The notes beneath the pieces were generated by a model. The model did not search any database and was not told where the DNA came from. It saw only the letters and a list, made by a program, of their open reading frames with translations. A stretch of 64,000 nucleotides of DNA from UQRS01 sp964481575 (lineage in GTDB: Bacteria > Bacillota > Clostridia > Oscillospirales > Acutalibacteraceae): positions 25,148 through 89,147 of the forward strand of contig CAYZTR010000003.1 of the NCBI GenBank assembly GCA_964481575.1, written 5' to 3'. How positions within the stretch are numbered: position 1 is the stretch's first letter; the number at the start of each line of letters is the position of its first letter. The position numbers and the translations under genes were made by a program. Below are positions 51,091 through 60,287 of this stretch, one piece after another.

Positions 51091-52887
51091 TTATTGCCGA
51101 ATGCCAGCCAAATCAAAAGGCATAATCAGGCTCAGATAGGTACCGTAGGAGAAGGCCGATTCCAGGCGATCTCCATAAGGCAAGGCGCCCCAGGCAGTAC
51201 CCACCAGGCCCATACTGTAGCGGTTGCTCCAACCGGTGGTAATATTCAGTGCCAGCCAATCCTGATAATCGGCGGTTCCGGACGCATCAATATATTGGTA
51301 CAGCCAGCGGACAAAGATCCCCTTGAAGCCGTCAAAATCACCGCCCCGTTCATCATTGATGCAGCCATTGTGGTACTTGGTAATTATGGTATAGTCCGCA
51401 GCCAGCTTGGCATCCTCCAGATAAGCGGCCCTGCCGGTCAATTGATACAGAAGGGTGGCAGCGCCAATAAAAGTACCCTGATTATAGGTAAAATAAGCCT
51501 CTGCCAAGGTTCCGTCGGTGGAAATGTTATCGGCTACGCCACCGGTCTCAGGATTAAACAGGGAATCCCGTTCCCAGGCATAAAGAGATTTGGCGTAATC
51601 CAGATAGGTGTCTCCGTACACCTGCGCCAGATAACAGGCGGCAATGGCAGCCGGCCCGTTGATGCAGGCGTTCTTGCCGGGAGTTTCCTCTGCTCCCCAC
51701 TGGTATTTCCAGTAAATACCGCCGCCCAACACATCGTCATAGCTACGGCGATAAACTGTGTCAAAATTCTGCTTAGCCACCTGCAGATAGGAATCCTCTC
51801 CGGTCAGCGCATAGGCACGGCAACAGGAAATCACCATCCACATAATATCGTCATTATAATTGTTGGAACTCCAATCGGTACCATGGGCATTGAGGAACCC
51901 CTGATAAAAGGCCTCATAATCTTCCAGATACTTCCGATCTCCGGTAGCTTCATAGCAATCCAGGATCATTTCGGTCAGCTCAGCAGGCTGCCAGAAATCA
52001 AACTCGCCCATGCCAAGGAAGTAAGCGCCGCCTTTCTCATCCTCACCCCGGAACTGCTCCATGAAAGTATCATAAATTCCTGCAGCCCAGGCAGCATCAA
52101 AGGTGGCCTGCTCCACAGGCGCATCTGTTGCAGTGGCCTGAACCACCGAGAATTTCCGGAAATCCTCATCGGTAATGGCGTCCGACATCCAGACGCCCCA
52201 ACCATCTGACTTGGCATTATCCCCAGCCAGACCGGCAAAGGAAATCTCCATGCAGCAGTCCGGCCCGGTGGTTTCGGCCGTAAGATACCAATTTCCATCT
52301 CCGGTGGGTAGCAGCAACCATTTCTGTGTCGGATCACCGGTATACTCGGTCAGACGAAACATTTTCATGGGAGAGCCAAACACCTCTACATCCACCACTG
52401 TCAGAGCCAAGTTGCTGACCGCCGCCCGGAGACTGTAATACCCGTCCTCTACCGGAACGGCACGCCATAACTGGTTGGCAGCACCCACATCTGTCCACTG
52501 GCTAAAACCGCCGTCACTGTCGGTCTGGCACATAAGTTTGCCGGAAAACAAAGAGGTAATCTGATAGGTAGCATCCAAATCCGCAAAGGGAGTCTCAATG
52601 CTGGAACCACTTTCCGCTAAAATATTCTTCCGTAGCAACACCACATCGGTCACCGTCAGCTTACCATCCCCATTCAGATCACCGCGCTGAAATTGGCCGG
52701 CAGTAATCCCCGTATTCTGCAGAATCAATTTCCGCAGCAGCACCACATCGGTTACCGACAGCGCATCATCTTTACTGATATCCCCCAACCAATAGGAATC
52801 GGCCGAAGCAGTCAGCGGCAGGCTGCAAAGCAACAGACTCAGAACCAGCAGGCAGGCTAACAGCCCCTGAAACCATTTTTCCTTCAT
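51091..52887 (-). CDS. Secreted GH76 alpha-mannanase-like enzyme, N-terminal dockerin
   Basis: 598 residues. Signal peptide (ACLLVLSLLLCSLPLTASA), then a two-repeat type I dockerin (about 33-95) with two Ca-binding GDLNGDGKLTVTDVVLLRK-type loops. A beta-trefoil ricin-like binding module (about 105-250: YSLRAAVSNLALTVVD, GDPTQKWLLLPTGDGNWYL) precedes the GH76 catalytic domain (about 265-598) whose acidic pair is Asp346-Asp347 in NDDIMWMVISCCRAY. GH76 enzymes cut alpha-1,6-mannan, as in yeast cell walls. The usual WW after DD is MWM here. Last gene of the GH76 set; closely similar to its neighbour. Confidence 0.88.
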   Translation of the reverse strand: MKEKWFQGLLACLLVLSLLLCSLPLTASADSYWLGDISKDDALSVTDVVLLRKLILQNTGITAGQFQRGDLNGDGKLTVTDVVLLRKNILAESGSSIETPFADLDATYQITSLFSGKLMCQTDSDGGFSQWTDVGAANQLWRAVPVEDGYYSLRAAVSNLALTVVDVEVFGSPMKMFRLTEYTGDPTQKWLLLPTGDGNWYLTAETTGPDCCMEISFAGLAGDNAKSDGWGVWMSDAITDEDFRKFSVVQATATDAPVEQATFDAAWAAGIYDTFMEQFRGEDEKGGAYFLGMGEFDFWQPAELTEMILDCYEATGDRKYLEDYEAFYQGFLNAHGTDWSSNNYNDDIMWMVISCCRAYALTGEDSYLQVAKQNFDTVYRRSYDDVLGGGIYWKYQWGAEETPGKNACINGPAAIAACYLAQVYGDTYLDYAKSLYAWERDSLFNPETGGVADNISTDGTLAEAYFTYNQGTFIGAATLLYQLTGRAAYLEDAKLAADYTIITKYHNGCINDERGGDFDGFKGIFVRWLYQYIDASGTADYQDWLALNITTGWSNRYSMGLVGTAWGALPYGDRLESAFSYGTYLSLIMPFDLAGIRQ

Positions 52888-52928
52888 AAACGGACGCCTC
52901 CTTATCGATTGTCAAGCGGGATAAGGGT

Positions 52929-54701
52929 TTACCCAATAGATTCCAGCGGATACGGCATAATCAGGCTCAGATAGGTGCCGTAAGAAAAGGCCGACTCCAG
53001 GGTATCGCTGCTAGAACGGGAACCCCACTGAGTTCCCACCAGACCAAGGCTGTTCCGATTATCCCAGCCGGTGGTAATATTCAAAGCCAGCCACGAATTA
53101 TACTGGGTGGTTTGCATGGTGCTGATGTATTTATACATCCAGCGAACCAAGATGCCCTTGAAACCATCGGCATCCCCGCCCTTTTCATTGTTGATACAAC
53201 CGTTCTGGTACTTGTTCTGCACCGTAAAATTCACGGCCAGCTTGGCATCCTCCAAATAGGTGTTATCCTTAGTCCGCTCATAAAGCAATGTAGCGGCGCC
53301 GATAAAAGTCCCCTGATTGTAGGTATAACTACCCCGGTTCAAAGAACCGTCCACCAGCATATGATCGTAGACCCGGCCATTTTCAGCGTTGAACAGGGTG
53401 GCTCGTTCCCAGGCATAGAGAGACTTGGCGTATTCCAAATAGACCGCACCCACGGTGGGGCCGCACATATCGGCAAGATAGCAGGCAGCAATGGCAGCCG
53501 GCCCGTTGACACAGGCATTCTTTTCATTATTGTTGGTGGTCCAATAGATACCGCCGCCAAGCACATCATCATAACCACGGGCATAGACCAGGTCAAAATT
53601 TTCCTTGGCCACGTCGAAATACTCCTGGTTTTTGGTGAATTGATAAGCTCGGCAACAGGAAATCACCATCCACATGATGTCATCGTTGTAGATATTGGAA
53701 GCCCAATTGGTTCCATGGGCGTTGATAAAGCCACGATAGAATGCGGCATAATCCTCCAGATACTTGGCATCACCGGTAGCTTCGTAGCAATCCAGGATCA
53801 TCTCCGTCAGCTCGGCCGTTTTCCAGAAGTCAGGGGTCCCGATGAAATAGGCACCGCCATTGCCGTCATCCCCCTTAAACTGAGCCATAAAAGTATCATA
53901 AATACCTTCCGCCCAAGCCGCATCAAAGGTCTGGGTCGCTGCCTCCGCCTTGGTCACCGAGAACTTCTGGGCATCCGACCCAGAAATTTCAGAAGACAGC
54001 CACAAGCCCCAGCCATCATTCATAGCATTCTCCGTCAAGCCGGCATAAGAGATTTCCATGCAGCAATCTGCGCCAGCGGACTGCACCGTCAAATACCAGT
54101 CCCCATTTCCAGCAGAAATCAGCTTGAATTTCTGATTTTCGGCGCCGGTATAGGCAGACATCCGGAACAGCTGCAGGCCGTTCCGATCTGGATCTGCCAG
54201 GGTCAAAGCCCAGCCGGTAGTGGCTGATTGCAGAATATAATACTCATCGCCAGCAGGAGTCGCCGTCCACATCTGATTTTCTGCACCCACGTTGACCCAC
54301 TGGCTGAACCCGCTGCCGCCGTCCGACTGGCAAACCACTTTGCCGGAAAATTCAGAAGTAATCAGATAAGTGGCACTCAGATCATCAAAGGGCGTTTCCA
54401 GAGAAGGATCAATCCAGACACCTTCCTTTTCGGACAGAATAACGTTTCGCAGCAACACCACATCCGTAACGGTCAGACTGCCGTCCATGTTCATATCACT
54501 GCGCTGCAGTTGATCCGCATCGGCCGAATCCTGTAAAATATAAATCCGCATCTGCACGATATCCGTCACAGAAAGCCAACCGTCTCCGTTGGCATCTCCC
54601 AGCAGATAGCTCTGAGCCGAAACTGTCAGCGGCAAGCTGCAAAGCAACAGACTTAAAACCAACAAACTGGCCAGCAAACGATAAACAGATTTTCTCCTCA
54701 T
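52929..54701 (-). CDS. Secreted GH76 alpha-mannanase-like enzyme, N-terminal dockerin
   Basis: 590 residues with the same plan as the next gene: signal peptide (LLVLSLLLCSLPLTVSA), dockerin (about 30-90) whose first repeat is degenerate (VTDIVQMRIYIL), trefoil module and GH76 domain with Asp340-Asp341 in NDDIMWMVISCCRAYQF. Long stretches are near-identical to the 51091-52887 product, for example the C-terminal YGTYLSLIMP, so the two are tandem paralogues. Together they would attack the same mannan with slightly different reach. 41 bp separate the two genes. Confidence 0.88.
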   Translation of the reverse strand: MRRKSVYRLLASLLVLSLLLCSLPLTVSAQSYLLGDANGDGWLSVTDIVQMRIYILQDSADADQLQRSDMNMDGSLTVTDVVLLRNVILSEKEGVWIDPSLETPFDDLSATYLITSEFSGKVVCQSDGGSGFSQWVNVGAENQMWTATPAGDEYYILQSATTGWALTLADPDRNGLQLFRMSAYTGAENQKFKLISAGNGDWYLTVQSAGADCCMEISYAGLTENAMNDGWGLWLSSEISGSDAQKFSVTKAEAATQTFDAAWAEGIYDTFMAQFKGDDGNGGAYFIGTPDFWKTAELTEMILDCYEATGDAKYLEDYAAFYRGFINAHGTNWASNIYNDDIMWMVISCCRAYQFTKNQEYFDVAKENFDLVYARGYDDVLGGGIYWTTNNNEKNACVNGPAAIAACYLADMCGPTVGAVYLEYAKSLYAWERATLFNAENGRVYDHMLVDGSLNRGSYTYNQGTFIGAATLLYERTKDNTYLEDAKLAVNFTVQNKYQNGCINNEKGGDADGFKGILVRWMYKYISTMQTTQYNSWLALNITTGWDNRNSLGLVGTQWGSRSSSDTLESAFSYGTYLSLIMPYPLESIG

Positions 54702-54713
54702 AGTATCGACTCC

Positions 54714-56135
54714 TTATTGCTCTTGCGTAGTATAATATCCATCCAGAAGATACAGCACACCAAGGGTACCGCACTGATCCAGAAGTGTCGTATTCTGATC
54801 CCGGTCGGTGGCAATGGCCTGCCAGGAACGGTTCACATAGACCGTATCGTTTTTAGGATGCCGGGCACCGTTCTCCACTGCATTGGCCAGATGACCGATA
54901 TACACATCAGCGGACTGGGCGTCCACAGCAGCAAAGTTCCGGTATCCCTCCAGCAGCACCAGATGGAACCAGGGCTCTGCTGTCCCCAGAATATACACCC
55001 CTTCTGCATTGATCTGGCCAAAGTAACGGTCACTGGCACGGGCCAGTGTAATGGCATCCATAGCATATACCGATTTGCCGGTAAGATCAGCCAATGCAGA
55101 TGCAATACTCAGCATATATCCCGAATTATAGGTCCAAAGGGACATCTCCCGGGTACCGTCCATATTCACCTGGTTGCCATATAGGCCAGTGGCTGCATCC
55201 TGAACATTGTCCTGCGCCCAGGCATACAAATTTTGCGCCCAGGTCAGATACAGTTCCTCCCCCGTTGCCTGATACAGCATAATGTTGGCATAACCAAAAG
55301 CCACAGTAGCACAGGTGGCAGAAAAAGGAGACATCTGATGATTATTATTCCACCACAAGCCACCCAATGTATCATTCCATCCGGTGCGCACAAATTCCGC
55401 CACGGCCACAGCTTCCTGCAAATAATCCGGATCCTGCAGTAGCTGGTAGCCCCGGCAGTAGGCCAGAATTACCAGAGAATTGTCGTCATAATACAAATCC
55501 CCATAACCGCCGGCACCCGGCGCATAAGCGGTATATCCGTTGGTGGTAATGCGGTACTGGGTCAGGCGATCCAGCGCCGTCCGGTAGGTCTCCTGTAGAG
55601 CGGCATCTGCGGGATTGGCAGTCAAAGCCCAGGCCAGCGCATCCAAATAAGCTGTATAAGACCAGAGAAAGCTGGTAGACGACTCTCCAAGAGTTTCCAG
55701 CGGCAATCCTGCTCCCGGGAAGAAATCCGCATGAATGGCCTGCTCCAGCGGGGCAGCCAGCTGGGCATATACCGATTCCTCCGCAGGTGCCGGATCCGGC
55801 TCGGGTGAAGGATTGGGATCCGGATCCAGTGGAAGCTCACTTCCGGTCTCCGGCAGGGTTCCCAGATCGGATCCCTGCAGAATGGCCTTCCGCAGCAGCA
55901 CCACATCGGTAACCGATAGGGTCCTATCCCCGTTCAAGTCCCCGGAAATATCAAAGGAATTCTCCCCTTGCAGAATGGCCTTCCGCAGCAACACCACATC
56001 GGTAACCGACAAGGATGCATCCCCGTTCAAATCCCCTATTTTTCGGCTGGCGGCCAAGGCAGTCAACAGCCCGGTCAACAGCAAAAACAAAGATAGCAGC
56101 AGACAAACCAGCCCGCGCAAGGTTTGATTTATCAT
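54714..56135 (-). CDS. Secreted GH76-type enzyme, N-terminal dockerin
   Basis: 473 residues from the ATG at 56135 (AAAGGAG upstream); upstream in-frame starts run into yifB. A signal helix (GLVCLLLSLFLLLTGLLTALAA), two dockerin repeats (about 33-90, each SVTDVVLLRKAILQG) and a Pro/Asp/Glu linker (LDPDPNPSPEPDPAPAEE) come before a shorter alpha/alpha barrel with Asp217-Asp218 in YYDDNSLVILAYCRGY. Compared with its two neighbours it lacks the trefoil module. Family membership is good, specificity not known. First of the three GH76 genes, 12 bp before the next. Confidence 0.85.
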   Translation of the reverse strand: MINQTLRGLVCLLLSLFLLLTGLLTALAASRKIGDLNGDASLSVTDVVLLRKAILQGENSFDISGDLNGDRTLSVTDVVLLRKAILQGSDLGTLPETGSELPLDPDPNPSPEPDPAPAEESVYAQLAAPLEQAIHADFFPGAGLPLETLGESSTSFLWSYTAYLDALAWALTANPADAALQETYRTALDRLTQYRITTNGYTAYAPGAGGYGDLYYDDNSLVILAYCRGYQLLQDPDYLQEAVAVAEFVRTGWNDTLGGLWWNNNHQMSPFSATCATVAFGYANIMLYQATGEELYLTWAQNLYAWAQDNVQDAATGLYGNQVNMDGTREMSLWTYNSGYMLSIASALADLTGKSVYAMDAITLARASDRYFGQINAEGVYILGTAEPWFHLVLLEGYRNFAAVDAQSADVYIGHLANAVENGARHPKNDTVYVNRSWQAIATDRDQNTTLLDQCGTLGVLYLLDGYYTTQEQ

Positions 56136-56154
56136 AGGAAAATACTCCTTTTCA

Positions 56155-57678
56155 TCAGTTAGGCCAATATTTCCGATCCAGACTGCGGAACCGAATAGCA
56201 ACAGAAATATGGGAGGCATCAATTCGGTGTGCCCCGTCCAGATCTGCAATGGTTCGGGCCAGCTTCAGCAAACGATCATACCCCCGGGCAGAAATGCCCA
56301 AACGATCAAAAGCGGCCTGTACCATCTGTTCCGCCTCCGGGGTCATACAGCAAACCTGTTGCAACATGGCAGGAGGAATACCGGCATTACAGGTGATTCC
56401 CGTCCCGGCATAACGCGCCTGCTGTATTCTGCGGGCGGCATCCACCCGCGCACGGATTTGAGCAGAAGATTCCTCTTTGGTGGCTCCTTGCAGTTCCTCG
56501 TAAGCCACCGGGCCCACCTCCACATGAATATCCATACGGTCCAGCAAAGGGCCAGACACCCGGGAAAGATACCGCCTGACCGCAGTGGGAGAACAAATAC
56601 ACTTTTTGGTAGGATGGCCATAATTGCCACAGGGGCAAGGATTCATAGCTGCAACCAGGGTAATATTGCAGGGGTAGGTCAGGGTTCCAGCCACCCGGGA
56701 AATGGTCACAGCTCCGTCTTCCAGCGGCTGCCGCAGCACTTCCATGGCAGTGCGGGAAAACTCAGGCAGCTCGTCCAGAAACAACACCCCATTATGGGCC
56801 AAAGAAATTTCCCCCGGCCGGGGAATGGTTCCACCGCCGGAAAGGCCGGCGGGCGAAATAGTATGATGGGGTGCGCGGAAGGGGCGGGTAGTCAGCAAAG
56901 GCTGACCGCCCAGAGTACCGGCAATGGAATGAAGTTTGGTGGTTTCGATACACTCTTCAAAAGTCATCTCCGGCAGAATAGAAGGAAGCCGCTTAGCCAG
57001 CATGCTTTTCCCCGAGCCGGGCGGCCCAATCATCAAAATATTATGGCCGCCTGCCGCTGCCACCTCCAGTGCCTTCTTGGCCAGGACCTGACCTCGTACC
57101 TCCGCAAAATCCGGCACTGTCGCCATTTGGGCCGGGGACGGCAACGTAAACACTGTGGGAGCGATTTCCGCTTCTCCCCGAAGATGCCGGAGCAGGGTAG
57201 CCACATTGGGGACAGGATAGACCTGCACCCCCTCCACCACGGCGGCCTCCTCCGCATTGGCAGCTGGCAGGAAAAAGCGACGGATTCCCGACTTTTTAGC
57301 CTCAATGGCCATGGCTAGGATCCCGTCCACCGGACGAACCTCCCCATCCAAAGACAGTTCCCCAATCAGAGCAGCGTCCCGCAGATCACACCCTACCTGG
57401 CCACTGACCACCAGAACTGCCATCAGCAATGGCAAATCATAGAGGGAACCTTCCTTGCGGACATCAGCCGGGGCCAAATTCACCGTCAATCTGCCCTCCG
57501 GAAAACGAAATCCGGTATTTTTGATGGCAGCCCGCACCCGGTCCCGGCTCTCCCGGACAGCGGCATCCGGCAGGCCCACAATATCAAAGGAAGGAAATTC
57601 CGGAGAAAAATCGGCCTCCACCTCCACCATGAAGGTGTTCAGGCCGAAAATTCCTACACTGTTTTGCCTGGAGAACAT
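56155..57678 (-). CDS. YifB/ComM-type Mg-chelatase-like AAA+ ATPase
   Basis: 507 residues. N-terminal Lon-like fold (SFDIVGLPDAAVRESRDRVRAAIKN), AAA+ core with GPPGSGKSMLAKRLPSILP, and C-terminal HAT/chelatase region (FNPCPCG-type: AAMNPCPCGNYGHPTKKC; GPLLDRMDIHVEV). YifB/ComM promotes branch migration during natural transformation. The gene ends 20 bp ahead of the first GH76 gene, so read-through is possible although the functions are unrelated. Confidence 0.93.
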   Translation of the reverse strand: MFSRQNSVGIFGLNTFMVEVEADFSPEFPSFDIVGLPDAAVRESRDRVRAAIKNTGFRFPEGRLTVNLAPADVRKEGSLYDLPLLMAVLVVSGQVGCDLRDAALIGELSLDGEVRPVDGILAMAIEAKKSGIRRFFLPAANAEEAAVVEGVQVYPVPNVATLLRHLRGEAEIAPTVFTLPSPAQMATVPDFAEVRGQVLAKKALEVAAAGGHNILMIGPPGSGKSMLAKRLPSILPEMTFEECIETTKLHSIAGTLGGQPLLTTRPFRAPHHTISPAGLSGGGTIPRPGEISLAHNGVLFLDELPEFSRTAMEVLRQPLEDGAVTISRVAGTLTYPCNITLVAAMNPCPCGNYGHPTKKCICSPTAVRRYLSRVSGPLLDRMDIHVEVGPVAYEELQGATKEESSAQIRARVDAARRIQQARYAGTGITCNAGIPPAMLQQVCCMTPEAEQMVQAAFDRLGISARGYDRLLKLARTIADLDGAHRIDASHISVAIRFRSLDRKYWPN

Positions 57679-57708
57679 GCGTTTACACTCCCCATCATAA
57701 TTTTAATT

Positions 57709-57737
57709 ATTATAACGGTTTTCCCGAAGGGATTCAA
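57709..57737 (-). promoter_or_regulatory. Promoter for yifB
   Basis: On the minus strand TTGAAT (57732-57737), 17-nt spacer, TATAAT (57709-57714), close to the ATG at 57678. Confidence 0.75.
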
Positions 57738-57906
57738 CTATTTTTTCTGAAAAATAAGGAAAGCCTGCATATTTTTCGAGACTTCCTTTTCGTTGGATCG
57801 GTTTGTTTACAAACTATTCAAATTCACCGCAAGTCAGAGGCGTATTTTGCAGGTATCATAGGCTGTAAAAGAGACGGATTTCGGGACAAATTTTCCGGAG
57901 TACCCC

Positions 57907-57935
57907 TTGACAAAACAGCAGTTGAACGCCATGAT
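57907..57935 (+). promoter_or_regulatory. Candidate promoter for second two-component operon
   Basis: TTGACA (57907-57912), 17-nt spacer, CATGAT (57930-57935, 4 of 6 matches). The leader to the ATG would be about 20 nt. Confidence 0.5.
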
Positions 57936-57962
57936 AAAAGAAAGCAAAAAGGAGGCATTGCC

Positions 57963-58634
57963 ATGGAGCAAAAAACGGTTTTAATCGCTGACGACGAACC
58001 CCATATCCGCACCCTGGTTTCCGATTTTCTGAAAAAAAGCGGTTACCGGGTACTGGAAGCGGAGGATGGAGCCCAGGCACTGGAATTATACCGCAGCCAT
58101 CCGGAACTGGAACTTTTGATTCTGGATATTATGATGCCCGAGCTGGACGGCTGGGAATTGACCCGTCGTGTGCGGGAGACCTCCCTGATTCCTATTCTGC
58201 TGCTTTCTGCCAGATCAGAAGAATTTGACCAGTTGACAGGCTTTGAAGCCGGTGCGGATGATTATGTGACCAAACCTTTTTCTCCTGCTGTCCTGGTGAA
58301 ACGGGTGAATGCCCTGCTTCGGCGAACTGTGACCCTCACGGCAGGACTCGGTTCCGGAGAACTGCTCATTGACACCCAGGCCTACACCGTCTATCTGCGG
58401 GGACAGCCCCTAGAACTGACGCTGAAGGAATTTGAAATTCTCAACAAGCTGTACAGTAATCCCGGCCGGGTTTTTACCCGGGATCAGCTGCTGGATGACA
58501 TCTGGGGTTTTGACTTTAACGGAGACCCCAGAACGGTAGATTCTCATGTAGCCCGGCTGCGAACCAAACTGGGAGATTACGGCAATACACATCTGAAAAC
58601 CGTCTACGGGTTGGGGTATAAGATTGAGGTGTAA
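57963..58634 (+). CDS. OmpR-family response regulator
   Basis: 223 residues. Receiver domain with IADDE near the start, phospho-acceptor Asp55 in LLILDIMMPELDGWE and conserved Lys in DDYVTKPF; winged helix with LTLKEFEILNKLYSNPGRVF and RTVDSHVARLRTKLGDYG. Partner kinase follows after 3 bp. AAAGGAGG precedes the ATG. Targets unknown; it is close to yifB and the GH76 operon but divergent from them. Confidence 0.94.
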   Translation: MEQKTVLIADDEPHIRTLVSDFLKKSGYRVLEAEDGAQALELYRSHPELELLILDIMMPELDGWELTRRVRETSLIPILLLSARSEEFDQLTGFEAGADDYVTKPFSPAVLVKRVNALLRRTVTLTAGLGSGELLIDTQAYTVYLRGQPLELTLKEFEILNKLYSNPGRVFTRDQLLDDIWGFDFNGDPRTVDSHVARLRTKLGDYGNTHLKTVYGLGYKIEV

Positions 58635-58637
58635 GGG

Positions 58638-60110
58638 TTGAAATATAAAATATGGGTACGGATCTTTTTCCAGGTTTCGGCCATCATTGTCGCCTTTGTT
58701 GTGATCCTGACACTGGCCGACAAAGCCTTCCTGACGGGTTATTTTCTATATGATGAAAAGCGGCTGATTCTTTCCGCTGCGAAAACCCTGGAGCAGGTGG
58801 ATTGGAGCAATTGGGAAGACGCAGCGGACCAGATCTCCATTCTGGAAGAACAGCAAAGCCTGTCCATTCAGATCAGCGATGCCGGCGGGAATCTCCTCTA
58901 TGATACTTGGTATGCCAATTTTTCAGATGACATATCTGTCTTAGATCGCAGCGGTCCCAAAATACGGCAGGAAAAATACCGACCGCTGGACTACGATTAC
59001 CGGGAAGACGGCAGTGTATTTATAACGGCTGTCAGCGATTTCAGCAAGACCCAGTACCTGCTGTATAACTGGCAGATGGGGAGCGGCTATCTGGGAGAGA
59101 TCCAGGTACAGAAGGATATTATTCAAACCTCCGCTAACACTGCCGGTAAATTCATTTTCCTGATCGCTATCCCCTGCCTAATACTGGCTCTGTTCTGGGT
59201 ACTGTACTTTGCCCGCCGGTTTGCCCGGCCCATTACCCAGATGAATGACACTGCCAAATACATGGCTGAGCTGCACTTTGACCGAAAGCTGGAAATCACC
59301 TCCAAAGATGAGATCGGACAGCTGGCAGTTTCCATCAACGAGCTGTCTGACAATCTGGATCGCACGCTTGCCGATCTGCGGCAGAAAAATTCCCAGTTGG
59401 TAGGCGAAATCCAGATGGAGCGGAAAATTGACCAGATGCGCAAGGAATTTATCGCCAATGTTTCCCACGAGTTAAAAACCCCCCTGTCTATTATTCAGGG
59501 GTATGTCGAAGGGCTGAAGCTGGGCGTGGCGGAGGATCCCCAGGTCTACTGTGATGTGATTCTGGAGGAAAGCGCGCGGATGAACGAGCTGGTTCTAAGC
59601 CTTCTGGAACTGGCCCGATACGAATCAGGCCAGGCGGAAATACATAAGGATAAGTTTGATATTGCAGAAACCATACATGTGTTCTGCCAAAAACTGGATA
59701 AACAGGCGGAGGAGCGAGGGGTCACCCTGCAACGGGAATTGCCGGAACACCTTTTTACAGTAGCTGATTCCACCCGGATCTATCAGGTGCTGCAAAATTA
59801 CATGAGCAATGCCTTTTCCCATGTAAATCCCGGCGGCGTCATCACCATTCGAGTCCGAAGCAATGACACGCTGGTGCAAGTAGAGGTGGAGAATACCGGC
59901 TCCGGTATTCCGGAGGACTCCATTCCCAAGCTGTGGCAAAGCTTCTATCGGGGGGATCCCTCCCACAAACGGGAAGCCGACCGATTTGGCCTGGGGCTCT
60001 CCATTGTTCGCTCCATTATGCAGCTCCATGGCCGGGAGTATGGTGCCTTCAATACTCCTACTGGTGTATGCTTCTGGTTCACCCTGGATCTGTACCGGGA
60101 GGCAGACTGA
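58638..60110 (+). CDS. Sensor histidine kinase
   Basis: 490 residues. Two membrane helices (about 10-32 and about 175-197) flank a 140-residue extracellular sensor. A HAMP domain follows, then HisKA with FIANVSHELKTPLSII (phospho-acceptor His277) and the ATPase domain with NYMSNAFSHVNPG and RFGLGLSIVRSIMQLHG. The start is TTG behind a GTAAGGG-type site, 3 bp after the regulator stop. Signal unknown. Confidence 0.93.
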   Translation: MKYKIWVRIFFQVSAIIVAFVVILTLADKAFLTGYFLYDEKRLILSAAKTLEQVDWSNWEDAADQISILEEQQSLSIQISDAGGNLLYDTWYANFSDDISVLDRSGPKIRQEKYRPLDYDYREDGSVFITAVSDFSKTQYLLYNWQMGSGYLGEIQVQKDIIQTSANTAGKFIFLIAIPCLILALFWVLYFARRFARPITQMNDTAKYMAELHFDRKLEITSKDEIGQLAVSINELSDNLDRTLADLRQKNSQLVGEIQMERKIDQMRKEFIANVSHELKTPLSIIQGYVEGLKLGVAEDPQVYCDVILEESARMNELVLSLLELARYESGQAEIHKDKFDIAETIHVFCQKLDKQAEERGVTLQRELPEHLFTVADSTRIYQVLQNYMSNAFSHVNPGGVITIRVRSNDTLVQVEVENTGSGIPEDSIPKLWQSFYRGDPSHKREADRFGLGLSIVRSIMQLHGREYGAFNTPTGVCFWFTLDLYREAD

Positions 60111-60192
60111 TCTACCCTGCCTTCCCTGAATCCTGTGGAATTGTCGCACCCAAATACATCCCACATTACTAATACATCCACTTTACTTTTGA

Positions 60193-60240
60193 AAAGACTT
60201 CCCTGTCAGGAACGGAACCTTTCAGGGAAGTCTTTATGTT
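60193..60240 (+). terminator. Terminator after the second kinase gene
   Basis: AAAGACTTCCCTG (60193-60205) pairs perfectly with CAGGGAAGTCTTT (60223-60235), followed by ATGTTTCT. Can act from both sides. Confidence 0.85.
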
Positions 60241-60287
60241 TCTATAGATGGATATTTATTTGCACAGGATTTTAGGAACAAGCAATC

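Noticed and set aside
51094..54227. Two 371-codon plus-strand frames (51094-52209 and 53112-54227)
   Set aside because: They mirror the two near-identical GH76 genes; their similarity to each other comes only from the duplication of the real genes.
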